This document shows positions 40,458 to 49,207 of a stretch of DNA of 64,000 nucleotides, one piece after another. The position numbers and the translations under genes were made by a program. The DNA lies in contig CAJUDE010000043.1 in NCBI GenBank assembly GCA_910585295.1, forward strand, positions 6,229 to 70,228. Direction: 5' to 3'. How positions within the stretch are numbered: the first letter of the stretch is position 1; each line of letters begins with the position of its first letter. Under the pieces are notes generated by a model. It made no database searches and was not told the origin of the DNA. It saw only the letters and a program-made list of their open reading frames with translations. Source of the DNA: an uncultured Lachnospiraceae bacterium. Lineage in GTDB: Bacteria; Bacillota; Clostridia; Lachnospirales; Lachnospiraceae.

Positions 40458-41135
40458 ATGGAAAAGCTGAAAATATTAGTAGTGGATGATGAAAGCAGGA
40501 TGCGTAAACTGGTCCGCGATTTTCTGGTAAAACAGGATTTTGAGGTGGTGGAAGCGGAAAATGGGGAGGATGCCCTAGATAAGTTTTATGGGCAAAAAGA
40601 TATTGCCTTGATTATTTTAGATGTGATGATGCCCAAAATCAATGGCTGGGAAGTCTGCAAGGAGATACGCGAGAACTCCAAAGTGCCAATTATTATGCTG
40701 ACTGCAAAAGGAGAAGAGAGCGATGAGCTGACGGGGTTTGACATTGGGGCGGACGAGTATATTTCCAAGCCTTTCAGCCCAAAGATTTTAGTGGCAAGGG
40801 TGGAGGCTATTATAAGGCGCACCAGCAAAAAAGAAGAGGAAAGCTTAGAGATTGGCGGGATTTTAATTGACAGGCTTGGCCATCAGGCGTCGGTGGACGG
40901 AAAGGAAATGGAATTAAGCTACAAGGAATTTGAACTCCTCACTTATTTTATGGAGAATAAGGGGATTGCCCTTTCTAGGGAAAAAATATTGAACCATGTC
41001 TGGAATTATGATTATTTTGGCGATGCAAGGACAATAGACACCCATGTGAAAAAGCTGCGCAGCAAGCTGGGGGGCAAAGGGAATTACATCAAGACTATCT
41101 GGGGTATGGGCTATAAGTTTGAGGTGGAGCCATGA
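40458..41135 (+). CDS. OmpR/PhoB-family response regulator
   Basis: The 225 residues have an N-terminal receiver domain with acidic pair VVDDES, phospho-acceptor Asp55 in LIILDVMMPK, Thr in MLTAKGEE and Lys in EYISKPFSP, and a C-terminal winged-helix DNA-binding domain (ELSYKEFELLTYFMENKG, DARTIDTHVKKLRSKLG, TIWGMGYKFE). The start at 40458 follows AAGGTG; a start at 40434 is possible. Its last codons overlap the kinase gene (ATGA), so the pair is translated together. Confidence 0.92.
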   Translation: MEKLKILVVDDESRMRKLVRDFLVKQDFEVVEAENGEDALDKFYGQKDIALIILDVMMPKINGWEVCKEIRENSKVPIIMLTAKGEESDELTGFDIGADEYISKPFSPKILVARVEAIIRRTSKKEEESLEIGGILIDRLGHQASVDGKEMELSYKEFELLTYFMENKGIALSREKILNHVWNYDYFGDARTIDTHVKKLRSKLGGKGNYIKTIWGMGYKFEVEP

Positions 41136-42601
41136 AGCGCTCCATCACCTGGAAAATAACCGCTATTATGGTAAGCATTGTAGCCGGCACAGTGTTACTG
41201 TGCTGGTTTATTAATACATCGCTTTTGGAAACCTATTATGTGGAGAATAAGCAGCAGAAGCTTTTGGAAACCTTTGAAATGGTGAATGAGGCAAGCAGGG
41301 GAGGGCAAATTGGGGAAGAGAAATTTAAGATCCGATTGGAAAAGCGGTGTGCCAACAGCAATATCAATATGATGATTATCAGTTCTGACCGGACAATCAT
41401 AGATTCCAATGTAGGGAATGATGAGACGTTGCTGCTCCAATTTTTGGAGCTTATTTTCCAGGTGGATGAGGAAGCGGAGATATTGGAAAATACTGGGCAG
41501 TATGTGGTGGAAAAGACAGCGGACAACAGGTTAAAGACGGATTACCTGGTTTTATGGGGAAACCTGCAGGACGGCAACTTAATTTTGATGCGGACGGCAG
41601 TGGAGAGCATAAAGGAAAGCGTAGGGATTGCCAACCGATTTTTGGCTTATGTGGGCGTTTTGGCGGTGATTGTCTGCGCAGTGATTATCTATATGGTTAC
41701 ACGTAAGGTCACAAACCCGATTTTGCAGCTTGCAGATATTTCTAAACGGATGGCGAACCTGGATTTTGAGGCGAAATTCCAAAGCAAGGGGGAAAATGAG
41801 ATAGATTTGTTAGGGGAACATATGAACCAATTATCTGAGACCCTTGAACGGACGATTTCAGAACTGAAAAGCGCAAATAACGAGCTGAAAATAGATATTG
41901 AGAAGAAAACAGAAATAGATGAAATGCGCAAGGAGTTTATTTCTAATGTCTCCCATGAGCTGAAAACACCGATTGCGCTGATTCAGGGGTATGCGGAAGG
42001 GCTGCAGGAATGCATTAATGATGATGCGGCGAGCCGGGAATTTTATTGTGAGGTCATAATGGATGAGGCGGATAAAATGAACCAGCTTGTAAAGAACCTG
42101 TTGACGTTAAACCAATTGGAATCTGGCAGCGGCCAAGTGGTCTTTGAACGCTTTAACTTAATGGAAGTCATTGACGGGGTAGTGAACGCCACGGCTATTT
42201 TACGGGAACAGAGCGGTATTTCCCTGGAAGTGCATAGGTTTGGCGCCGTGTATGTGTGGGCGGATGAATTTAAGACGGAACAGGTGCTTACAAATTATAT
42301 CAGCAATGCAATCCATTATGTTTCCGGGGAAAAGAAGATTGAAATTCGCGTCCAGCCTGGCGCGCAGGTGGTGCGGGTGGAAGTTTTTAACACAGGGAAC
42401 CATATCCCAGAGAAGGATTTGGAGCATATTTGGGATAAGTTCTATAAAGTGGATAAGGCAAGGACCCGGGAATATGGGGGAAACGGGATTGGGCTGTCTA
42501 TTGTAAAGGCAATTATGGACTCTTTCCACCGGGCATGCGGCGTAAGGAATGTGGAGCATGGCGTGGAATTCTGGTTTGAATTAGACAGCAGAAGCAGATA
42601 G
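41132..42601 (+). CDS. sensor histidine kinase
   Basis: A membrane kinase of 489 residues, partner of the upstream regulator (4-base overlap). N-terminal membrane segment ITAIMVSIVAGTVLLCWFI, extracellular sensor of about 140 residues, second membrane segment FLAYVGVLAVIVCAVIIYMV, HAMP (KVTNPILQLADISKRMANLD), HisKA with the phospho-acceptor His in EFISNVSHELKTPIALIQG, and HATPase with the N box in TNYISNAIHYVSG and G box in YGGNGIGLSIVKAIM. The signal is unknown. Confidence 0.95.
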   Translation: MKRSITWKITAIMVSIVAGTVLLCWFINTSLLETYYVENKQQKLLETFEMVNEASRGGQIGEEKFKIRLEKRCANSNINMMIISSDRTIIDSNVGNDETLLLQFLELIFQVDEEAEILENTGQYVVEKTADNRLKTDYLVLWGNLQDGNLILMRTAVESIKESVGIANRFLAYVGVLAVIVCAVIIYMVTRKVTNPILQLADISKRMANLDFEAKFQSKGENEIDLLGEHMNQLSETLERTISELKSANNELKIDIEKKTEIDEMRKEFISNVSHELKTPIALIQGYAEGLQECINDDAASREFYCEVIMDEADKMNQLVKNLLTLNQLESGSGQVVFERFNLMEVIDGVVNATAILREQSGISLEVHRFGAVYVWADEFKTEQVLTNYISNAIHYVSGEKKIEIRVQPGAQVVRVEVFNTGNHIPEKDLEHIWDKFYKVDKARTREYGGNGIGLSIVKAIMDSFHRACGVRNVEHGVEFWFELDSRSR

Positions 42602-42603
42602 CC

Positions 42604-42786
42604 AAATACCCCGCAGCAAGCTACTGGGCATGGCCTAGCTTGTTCTTCCCACCCCAAGGGGCGGGGGATTTGGCCTGCACTCCATTTCGGTCGGCGCTGT
42701 GTGCCGCCGGCACACAGCGCCCTTCGCGGCATTCGCCAAATATCCGCGCAAGCGCGGCAGCTTGGCTCATTGCCCGCGGAAATAAA
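42604..42786 (+). repeat. composite repeat region, including family B copy 2
   Basis: Starts with AAATACCCCGCAGCAAGCT (like the hairpin repeat at 29823), then a perfect 13-bp hairpin (42693-42705 with 42709-42721), and ends with family B copy 2 (42728-42786). This accounts for most of 42602-42800. Confidence 0.75.
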
Positions 42787-42800
42787 TTAAGAATTAGTGG

Positions 42801-42829
42801 TTGCCCTATGGGATAAATAATGGTAGAAT
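42801..42829 (+). promoter_or_regulatory. promoter for the lipoprotein gene
   Basis: TTGCCC (42801-42806), 17-base spacer, TAGAAT (42824-42829). Confidence 0.45.
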
Positions 42830-42877
42830 ACAATATAGGGAAAAGAACATGCGACAGCGTAAAAAGGAGACATACTT

Positions 42878-43606
42878 ATGAAGAAATTCATAAAAAAAGG
42901 AACAGTGCTAGTAGCCGCAGCATTGCTCTTAACTGGATGTGGGGACAAGATGGCTGTGTTGACGGAGAGCGAGGAGGCAGTGATTGTGAATTACTCTGCC
43001 GGGACCTTGGCGAAGCACAATAGTTATCAGCAGGAAGGGATGATGGCAGTCTATCCAAGGGAAGAGGAAGAGGAGCCTGCAGAGGAGCCAACGCCTGATA
43101 CAGAAGAGAAGGAAGGGCAACAAGGGCAGGGAACAGAAGATGGGGGCGAAAAAGGGCAAGAAGAGGCAGGGGAAGGGCAAGGCGCTTCCAATGCGTTAAA
43201 CATGACAGAAGCCATTGCAGTCCCAGGCATAGAGTTCTCTTATAAAGATTATTCTACCAGCGATACTTACCGACAAGGGGAATATTTTTCCCTAGATGCA
43301 AAAGAGGGGAATGTGTTCGTGATTTTGAATGTGAATATGGTAAATACAGGCCAAGAAGCAGTCGCTTGCGACCTGTTGGCGAGGCAGCCGATATTCACGT
43401 TAAAAATAAACGAAGGGTCAGGCGTGAAGAATGAAATCACCATGCTGGAGAATGACCTGTCCACTTATATAGGCACGGTTGAGCCGGGGCAGACAGTGGC
43501 AGGGATCTTGTTGTTTGAGGTGCCAGAGGAGACCGCGGAGGGCATATCTTCCTTGAAACTTACTTTACAGATGAATGAAACGACAACTGAGATCAATATG
43601 GGATAA
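42878..43606 (+). CDS. DUF4352-like lipoprotein
   Basis: A 242-residue exported lipoprotein. The signal peptide KKGTVLVAAALLLTGCG has a lipobox LLTGC with Cys21. A disordered acidic Glu/Gly/Gln-rich segment spans about residues 60-110. The C-terminal 120 residues form a beta-rich immunoglobulin-like domain of DUF4352 type (NVFVILNVNMVNTGQEAVAC, VEPGQTVAGILLFEVPEE). It has its own promoter and may belong to the regulon of the upstream two-component system; this is unproven. Confidence 0.85.
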   Translation: MKKFIKKGTVLVAAALLLTGCGDKMAVLTESEEAVIVNYSAGTLAKHNSYQQEGMMAVYPREEEEEPAEEPTPDTEEKEGQQGQGTEDGGEKGQEEAGEGQGASNALNMTEAIAVPGIEFSYKDYSTSDTYRQGEYFSLDAKEGNVFVILNVNMVNTGQEAVACDLLARQPIFTLKINEGSGVKNEITMLENDLSTYIGTVEPGQTVAGILLFEVPEETAEGISSLKLTLQMNETTTEINMG

Positions 43607-43651
43607 ATTTTATAAAATTAAAAAAATGATGTATATTTTTCAGAAAGTATG

Positions 43652-43660
43652 TGCTATAAT
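43652..43660 (+). promoter_or_regulatory. extended -10 promoter for cheV
   Basis: TGC followed by TATAAT, with no consensus -35 box; an extended -10 promoter. Confidence 0.45.
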
Positions 43661-43719
43661 GTAGACAAAGCATGTTTGAATATTGCACGGAATATACCGG
43701 AGAGGAGAGAGTTACTATT

Positions 43720-44658
43720 ATGGATACAAATATTCTGTTGGAGAATGGCACAAATGAGCTGGAGGTTTTAGAATTTACGTTAGCTGGAAATCATTATGGT
43801 ATCAATGTAGCGAAAATTCGGGAGATTTTGACATATCAGCCCGTTACTCCGATTCCTAATGCACATCCAAGTGTGGAAGGTATATTTATGCCAAGAGATA
43901 CGATGATAACAGTAATCAACCTGCGTAATTGCCTGGCGCTTCCAGATATTGACAGGGATGGGTTGTTTATTATCACTAATTTTAATAAGCTGAACATTGC
44001 ATTCCATGTAGATGAAGTCTGCGGTATCCACAGGCTTTCCTGGGCGGATATTATTACGCCGGATTCCACGATTAATATTGAAGAGAGCGGCGTGTCCACT
44101 GGTGTGATTAAGCTGGAAGACCGACTGATTGTAATTCTGGATTTCGAGAAGATTGTAACGGACATCAGTCCAGAGACAGGGCTTCAGATTTCAGATTTGG
44201 ATGACCTTGAGGAACGCAACAGAAGCGATTCCCCGATTATGGTGGCGGAAGATTCCCCATTATTATCAAAACTGATTACAGATTGCTTGAAGAAGTCTGG
44301 TTATACCAAGCTGATTGTCAATAATAACGGGCAGGAGCTTTGGGATAGGCTGACTGAGTTCAGGAAATCCGGGGAACTGGATAACAAGGTACATATGGTA
44401 ATTACGGATATTGAAATGCCGTTGATGGATGGCCATCGTTTAACAAAACTGATTAAAGAGGACGATGAGCTCAAGCATATCCCTGTTGTTATTTTCTCAT
44501 CCCTTGTGAATGAAGAGATGCGGCGTAAGGGCGAGATGCTTGGGGCAGACGCCCAGTTGACAAAGCCAGAGATAGGCAAATTAGTGAACGCGATTGATGA
44601 ACTTCTGGATAAGAGGAAAGAGGCTTTGAGCTTAAGGCAGAATGCGCAAAATGCATAA
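43720..44658 (+). CDS. cheV: chemotaxis coupling protein CheV
   Basis: A 312-residue CheW-receiver fusion that links chemoreceptors to CheA. The CheW part opens LEVLEFTLAGNHYGINVAKI and includes EGIFMPRDTMITVINLRNCL. The receiver domain begins IMVAEDSPLLSKLITDCL, with phospho-acceptor Asp in MVITDIEMPLMDGHRL and a final Lys in AQLTKPEI. The start at 43720 was chosen over an in-frame ATG at 43672, which has no ribosome site; AGGAGAG precedes 43720 at a somewhat long distance. No other chemotaxis or flagellar gene lies in the window. Confidence 0.92.
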   Translation: MDTNILLENGTNELEVLEFTLAGNHYGINVAKIREILTYQPVTPIPNAHPSVEGIFMPRDTMITVINLRNCLALPDIDRDGLFIITNFNKLNIAFHVDEVCGIHRLSWADIITPDSTINIEESGVSTGVIKLEDRLIVILDFEKIVTDISPETGLQISDLDDLEERNRSDSPIMVAEDSPLLSKLITDCLKKSGYTKLIVNNNGQELWDRLTEFRKSGELDNKVHMVITDIEMPLMDGHRLTKLIKEDDELKHIPVVIFSSLVNEEMRRKGEMLGADAQLTKPEIGKLVNAIDELLDKRKEALSLRQNAQNA

Positions 44659-44735
44659 ACAAGAATCTGGTTATGCCAGATTTGCTATAGCAGAACCACT
44701 CCTTGCGCAATATGCGCAGGCAGCAATATGTGAAG

Positions 44736-44763
44736 CAGCATCTCCATTAGGAGGTGCTGTTTT
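44736..44763 (+). terminator. terminator after cheV
   Basis: CAGCATCTCC (44736-44745) pairs with GGAGGTGCTG (44750-44759), followed by TTTTGTGT. A smaller hairpin AATCTGG / CCAGATT precedes it at 44664-44682. Confidence 0.7.
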
Positions 44764-44850
44764 GTGTACATAAAAGGCCTCACAGTGGTTTTAGAATGGT
44801 TATTATCCCAGGCGGTGGATAGGGATGGGCCTGCTATTTTTAATTCTGCC

Positions 44851-44879
44851 TTGTAATAGAAAAAACATCATGATAGAAT
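44851..44879 (+). promoter_or_regulatory. promoter of the IMP-forming gene pair
   Basis: TTGTAA (44851-44856), 17-base spacer, TAGAAT (44874-44879). Confidence 0.5.
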
Positions 44880-44920
44880 AGGGATGGAAAAAGACACCAA
44901 GCATAAGGAGGTTACCAGGA

Positions 44921-45634
44921 GTGAATACATTATCATTGGAAACGGAATTAAAGGGTAATTCTTATCCGGGAAGAGGAATTGTAATTGGGAAGTCAAAAGA
45001 TGGGAACTACGCAGTGACGGCTTATTTTATTATGGGCAGGAGCGAGAATAGCAGGAACCGTATCTTTGTGGAGGATGGGGAAGGGATCCGTACCCAGGCT
45101 TATGACCCATCCAAATTAAGCGACCCCAGCCTAATTATTTATGCACCGGTACGGGTGCTTGGGAATAAGACGATTGTGACCAATGGGGATCAGACAGATA
45201 CCATTTATGAGTTGATGGACAAGCAGCAGACCTTTGAGCAATCATTGCGCACCAGGGAGTTTGAGCCGGATGCCCCCAATTACACGCCGCGCATTTCTGG
45301 CATTATGCATGTGGGGCATGGCAGTTATAATTATGCAATGTCAATCCTAAAGAGCAGCAATGGGAACCCAAAGTCCTGTAGCCGTTATACGTTTGCCTAT
45401 GAGAACCCGCTGGATGGGGAAGGGCATTTTATCCATACTTATATGGGGGATGGGAATCCACTGCCCAGCTTTGAGGGGGAACCCAAATTGGTAGGGGTAG
45501 ATGGGAATATTGATGAATTTGCTGATAAAATCTGGAACAGCCTGAATGAGGACAATAAGGTATCCCTTTTTGTGAGGTATATTGACATTAAGTCAGGGGG
45601 CTATGAATCCAGGATATATAATAAAAATAAATAA
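44921..45634 (+). CDS. purO: IMP cyclohydrolase, PurO-like
   Basis: Predicted to close FAICAR to IMP, the last step of purine synthesis. The 237 residues resemble the archaeal-type PurO family (PF07826 type) and not the PurH N-terminal domain: NSYPGRGIVIGKSKDGNYAV, YFIMGRSENSRNR, and RISGIMHVGHGSYNYAMSIL. The start is GTG with AAGGAGG upstream. It sits 47 bases before the AICAR formyltransferase, which lacks a cyclohydrolase domain, so the two replace bifunctional PurH. Confidence 0.85.
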   Translation: MNTLSLETELKGNSYPGRGIVIGKSKDGNYAVTAYFIMGRSENSRNRIFVEDGEGIRTQAYDPSKLSDPSLIIYAPVRVLGNKTIVTNGDQTDTIYELMDKQQTFEQSLRTREFEPDAPNYTPRISGIMHVGHGSYNYAMSILKSSNGNPKSCSRYTFAYENPLDGEGHFIHTYMGDGNPLPSFEGEPKLVGVDGNIDEFADKIWNSLNEDNKVSLFVRYIDIKSGGYESRIYNKNK

Positions 45635-45681
45635 CATGTAAGGCAGGAATGGATACAGGGCAGATAAAAATGGAGGAGATT

Positions 45682-46860
45682 ATGCAGGAATTAGAATTAA
45701 AATATGGGTGCAACCCAAATCAGAAGCCATCCAGGATTTATATGGAGGGAGGCGAGCTTCCAATTAAGGTATTAAATGGCAAGCCAGGCTATATTAATTT
45801 TTTGGATGCTTTCAACGGGTGGCAGTTGGTGAAAGAGTTAAAAGAAGCCACAGGGCTTCCGGCAGCGACGTCTTTTAAACATGTTTCCCCAGCAGGGGCA
45901 GCAGTGGGCCTTCCTATGTCTGAGGTGGAGAAAAAAATTTACTGGGTGGATGATATGGATATAGAGTTTACGCCTTTGGCCAATGCATATGCAAGGGCAA
46001 GGGGGGCGGACCGCATGTCGTCGTTTGGTGATTTTATTTCCTTGTCTGACGTATGTGACAAAGCCACAGCCTTGATTATCAAGCGGGAAGTTTCTGATGG
46101 GGTGATTGCGCCAGGGTATGAGCCGGAGGCATTAGAAATTTTAAAGGCAAAGAAAAAGGGCAATTACAATGTAATTGAGGTTGACCCAGAATATGTGCCG
46201 AACCCTGTGGAACGTAAAGAAGTATTTGGGGTCACATTTGAACAGGGGAGGAATGAGCTTAAAATTGACGACGCATTCTTTTCCAATGTGGTGACAGAGA
46301 ATAAGGAGATTCCGGAATCTGCCAAAATAGACCTTGCCATTGCGATGATTACGTTGAAATATACCCAATCCAATTCCGTTTGCTATGCAAAAGGAGGTCA
46401 GGCAATTGGAATTGGGGCAGGGCAGCAGTCCAGGATCCATTGCACCCGCCTTGCCGGGCAGAAAGCAGATAATTGGTTTTTGCGCCAGGCGCCGAAAGTG
46501 TTGGGGCTGCAATTTGTAGATGGCATTGGAAGGGCTGACAGGGACAATTCCATTGACTTGTATATTGGCGAAGATTATATGGATGTCCTGGCAGATGGCG
46601 CCTGGGAGAAGATTTTTAAAGTGAAGCCTGAAATTTTTACCAGGGAAGAAAAACGGGAGTGGCTGGACCAAATGGATGGGGTTGCGCTTGGCTCAGACGC
46701 ATTTTTCCCATTTGGCGATAATATTGAGCGGGCGCATAAGAGCGGCGTCTCTTATGTGGCGGAACCAGGGGGGTCAATCCGTGACGACCATGTGATTGGC
46801 ACATGCAATAAATACCATATGGCAATGTGCTTTACAGGGCTTCGGTTATTCCATCATTAA
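45682..46860 (+). CDS. stand-alone AICAR formyltransferase (PurH-like)
   Basis: Transfers formyl from 10-formyl-THF to AICAR, the step before IMP formation. The 392 residues correspond to the AICARFT half only: ELKYGCNPNQKPSRIY at the N-terminus, SFKHVSPAGAAVGLP, NSVCYAKGGQAIGIGAGQQS (substrate-binding), LGSDAFFPFGDNIERA, and a C-terminus of GSIRDDHVIGTCNKYHMAM. No cyclohydrolase domain is present. The start at 45682 follows GGAGG; two in-frame ATGs upstream are less likely. It is coupled to the PurO gene and followed by a terminator. Confidence 0.93.
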   Translation: MQELELKYGCNPNQKPSRIYMEGGELPIKVLNGKPGYINFLDAFNGWQLVKELKEATGLPAATSFKHVSPAGAAVGLPMSEVEKKIYWVDDMDIEFTPLANAYARARGADRMSSFGDFISLSDVCDKATALIIKREVSDGVIAPGYEPEALEILKAKKKGNYNVIEVDPEYVPNPVERKEVFGVTFEQGRNELKIDDAFFSNVVTENKEIPESAKIDLAIAMITLKYTQSNSVCYAKGGQAIGIGAGQQSRIHCTRLAGQKADNWFLRQAPKVLGLQFVDGIGRADRDNSIDLYIGEDYMDVLADGAWEKIFKVKPEIFTREEKREWLDQMDGVALGSDAFFPFGDNIERAHKSGVSYVAEPGGSIRDDHVIGTCNKYHMAMCFTGLRLFHH

Positions 46861-46878
46861 GCCTGGAAGTTGTCTTAG

Positions 46879-46912
46879 GCAGTGCAGCTTATGCTGCACT
46901 GCTATTTTTTAT
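46879..46912 (+). terminator. terminator after the AICARFT gene
   Basis: GCAGTGCAGC (46879-46888) pairs with GCTGCACTGC (46893-46902), followed by TATTTTTT. Confidence 0.85.
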
Positions 46913-46995
46913 TCTATACAATTAGCGCACCCTTTTGGCATCCTAATCGTTATACATGAAAAATGCCTTAATTTGAAACAAATTGCCGCAAAGTT

Positions 46996-47014
46996 TCGTT
47001 ATTATAAATAACGA
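46996..47014 (+). promoter_or_regulatory. 8-bp palindrome upstream of the DedA gene
   Basis: TCGTTATT and AATAACGA flank a central ATA. It has the size of an operator. The rest of 46913-47178 shows no other supported feature. Confidence 0.35.
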
Positions 47015-47178
47015 TAGTTTTCCTCGCAGGTGTTTTAAACATGCCCTAACGGGGAATTTACAAAATCGTAAGGAAATCTTTCGTTTTTTACAAGGAAAAT
47101 GAAAAATTCCAAAGGTAAAATATCCATATAATAAAATGGACAAAAGACAGGCAGTTTGAAAGGACAGGAGGGAAAGCC

Positions 47179-47688
47179 ATGAGTATTGAGATAGTAAACC
47201 AATATTTTGAACAATATGGCGTGATTGCAATTTTTGTAATAGTGTTATTGGAGTATATGAACCTGCCTGGGTTCCCAGCGGGAGTTATCATGCCGGTAGC
47301 AGGGATTTGGGCGGCAAATGGGAAACTGAGTTTTTTCCTTACAATGGTAATTTCCGTTTCGGCAGGATTAGTGGGGAGCTGGGTGCTGTATTTTTTTGGC
47401 AGGCTGGGAGGCAACGTATTCCTGAAAGCATATGTGAAAAAATTCCCCAAACAGCAGCAGGCGATTGAACGGAATTTTGAAATGATACGGCAAAAAGGAT
47501 GCATGGGGATTTTCCTGGGCAAGTTAATCCCTATGGTTCGGACGTTAATTTCCATTCCGGCGGGGGTGCTGCGGTTTAATTTCTTAAAATACACGGTTAG
47601 CTCTGCCCTTGGCATTTGTGTTTGGAATTTTGTTTTTGTAGGCGCAGGGTATATGTTTGGGAACCAAGTGTTTGAACTATTTGCATAA
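47179..47688 (+). CDS. DedA-family membrane protein
   Basis: A 169-residue integral membrane protein of the DedA (SNARE-associated/VTT) family, thought to act as lipid scramblases or transporters (for example of undecaprenyl phosphate or phospholipids). Family motifs: LEYMNLPGFPAGVIMPVAG, GSWVLYFFGRLGG, and GMFIGKLIPMVRTLISIPAGV-like residues in CMGIFLGKLIPMVRTLISI, then MNFLKYTVSSALG-like FNFLKYTVSSALGI. AGGAGGGA precedes the ATG. Convergent with tmcAL; the substrate is not known. Confidence 0.9.
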   Translation: MSIEIVNQYFEQYGVIAIFVIVLLEYMNLPGFPAGVIMPVAGIWAANGKLSFFLTMVISVSAGLVGSWVLYFFGRLGGNVFLKAYVKKFPKQQQAIERNFEMIRQKGCMGIFLGKLIPMVRTLISIPAGVLRFNFLKYTVSSALGICVWNFVFVGAGYMFGNQVFELFA

Positions 47689-47705
47689 CCCATTTGAAAG
47701 GGCGC

Positions 47706-48974
47706 TTATAGCCGTAGCATGGGCTGCTGGTAATCGTTTTTCAGTTGGCTGTCCCCTTTGGAGGAAAGCCCGACGCGGTACAGCCCAGAAGCTTTTATGT
47801 CATCAGCCAATCGCCTGCGGGCAGAATCCGTAAGGGCGTTTATCGCCGAAGGGCTGGTGACGGCAGGGAGCTTTCCCTTGAATTTGATTGCCGTCAAAAG
47901 CGGCGCGGCTTCTTTGCAAAAGCCCAAGACCCGGAGATAGGCTGGTTCGGGGCAGTTTTGTTGGCTTTCTGCGTAGAGGGAAAGCACAATGTGCAAAAAC
48001 ATCCGGCTAAGGCGTGTATAGGTAATGTTTTTGCATTTTAAATGGCTGCAGAACTGGCTCCAGGAAAGGAAGCGGGACGCTTCTTTTTCCATCCTTCTGG
48101 CAAAGTCAGGGGATACGTCTGCATAGAGGGAAAGCTGGCTTGCAGGTTCCGTAAGGAGTTTGTAATGTAATAGTGGGGAAAAATCATCTTCCTGTAAAAA
48201 AGGATGTGGGTAACCTTCTAAAATAGAATAGGCAGCCTCTGGCATAGCGCCTTTAAGCGCTGCAAGCCCTGGGGGGTCCTGCAAGCCCTCCCTTAACATA
48301 TGGCTGTCAGGATTTAGGATGGCGGCACGGATAGCGGAGGCAGAGGGGTATTCCTGCCCGAGGGCGGTGCCGTGGTAAGGCTGGCCCTGGCGCTGCAGGG
48401 GGCAGGGGACCATCTTGGAGCGGCAGCGGGATAGGGCTTTTAGGTATTCCACTGCCAGGATATTGTTTGGGGAGCCAAGGATTTGCCTAAGCGCATCCAA
48501 AGGGAAGGCGCCCCGCTGCCCTAAGCAGGCTGTTATGGCTTGGAAGCGTGCGGCAGGGAAAGAAAGCCCTTGCTTTAATCCCTGCTGCAATGTATGTTGG
48601 AACAATTCTGGCTGCTGGGTTAAGATATCCGCAAGCTCCTGCAACGTGCCAAAATGGCTGGCCTCAATGCCAAACCCAAGGTGCGTTACAATCCCGGTAC
48701 CTTCTAACAGGGCAACGCCGCCCCGGGCAAAGTATTCTGCGCTGGCAGTGGCATAGGGGGTGGGGAGTTCTAGCACAAGGTCAATGCCGCAGCGAAGCGC
48801 CATCTGTGCGCGGCTGTATTTTTCCATTAGGGCGGGGGCGCCCCGCTGCACAAAATTCCCGCTCATGGCCGCCACAACATAATCCGCCTGCACTTTTTCT
48901 TTTAAGGTTTTAATCTGATAGGCATGCCCTTTGTGGAAAGGATTGTATTCTGCGATAATTCCAAGAACTTTCAT
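47706..48974 (-). CDS. tmcAL: tRNA(Met) cytidine acetate ligase
   Basis: Makes N4-acetylcytidine at the wobble base of elongator tRNA-Met using acetate and ATP. The 422 residues match the family (formerly DUF795/YlbM). The nucleotidyltransferase motif is GIIAEYNPFHKGHAYQI (HxGH), followed by AAMSGNFVQRGAPALMEKY and DLVLELPTPYATASAEYFA. Acetate, its substrate, could come from the pathway of ackA, encoded divergently 230 bases away; this link is speculative. Confidence 0.94.
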   Translation of the reverse strand: MKVLGIIAEYNPFHKGHAYQIKTLKEKVQADYVVAAMSGNFVQRGAPALMEKYSRAQMALRCGIDLVLELPTPYATASAEYFARGGVALLEGTGIVTHLGFGIEASHFGTLQELADILTQQPELFQHTLQQGLKQGLSFPAARFQAITACLGQRGAFPLDALRQILGSPNNILAVEYLKALSRCRSKMVPCPLQRQGQPYHGTALGQEYPSASAIRAAILNPDSHMLREGLQDPPGLAALKGAMPEAAYSILEGYPHPFLQEDDFSPLLHYKLLTEPASQLSLYADVSPDFARRMEKEASRFLSWSQFCSHLKCKNITYTRLSRMFLHIVLSLYAESQQNCPEPAYLRVLGFCKEAAPLLTAIKFKGKLPAVTSPSAINALTDSARRRLADDIKASGLYRVGLSSKGDSQLKNDYQQPMLRL

Positions 48975-49137
48975 AGGCGATTCCCCTTATCTGTGTGTTA
49001 TGCCAATTATATGGCTTTTTGAAAAGATGGTCAATAGGAAGCCATGCAAAAAGGGCTGCATAAATCAGCCAGCTTGGCGCAGCATAGGGAAAAGCTGTCA
49101 GCGAATGGACAAGTTAAAAGGAGCCTGAAAATTGCCC

Positions 49138-49166
49138 TTGTATGATAAATTAGATTGGTTTATAAT
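49138..49166 (+). promoter_or_regulatory. promoter for ackA
   Basis: TTGTAT (49138-49143), 17-base spacer, TATAAT (49161-49166). Confidence 0.6.
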
Positions 49167-49207
49167 AATAAAGATATCTATTATCAGAAAGAAAAGGAGA
49201 AAGTGAA

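Noticed and set aside
42621..42833. Minus-strand open frame of 70 codons after the histidine kinase
   Set aside because: It is the translation of the composite repeat region and of the lipoprotein promoter.
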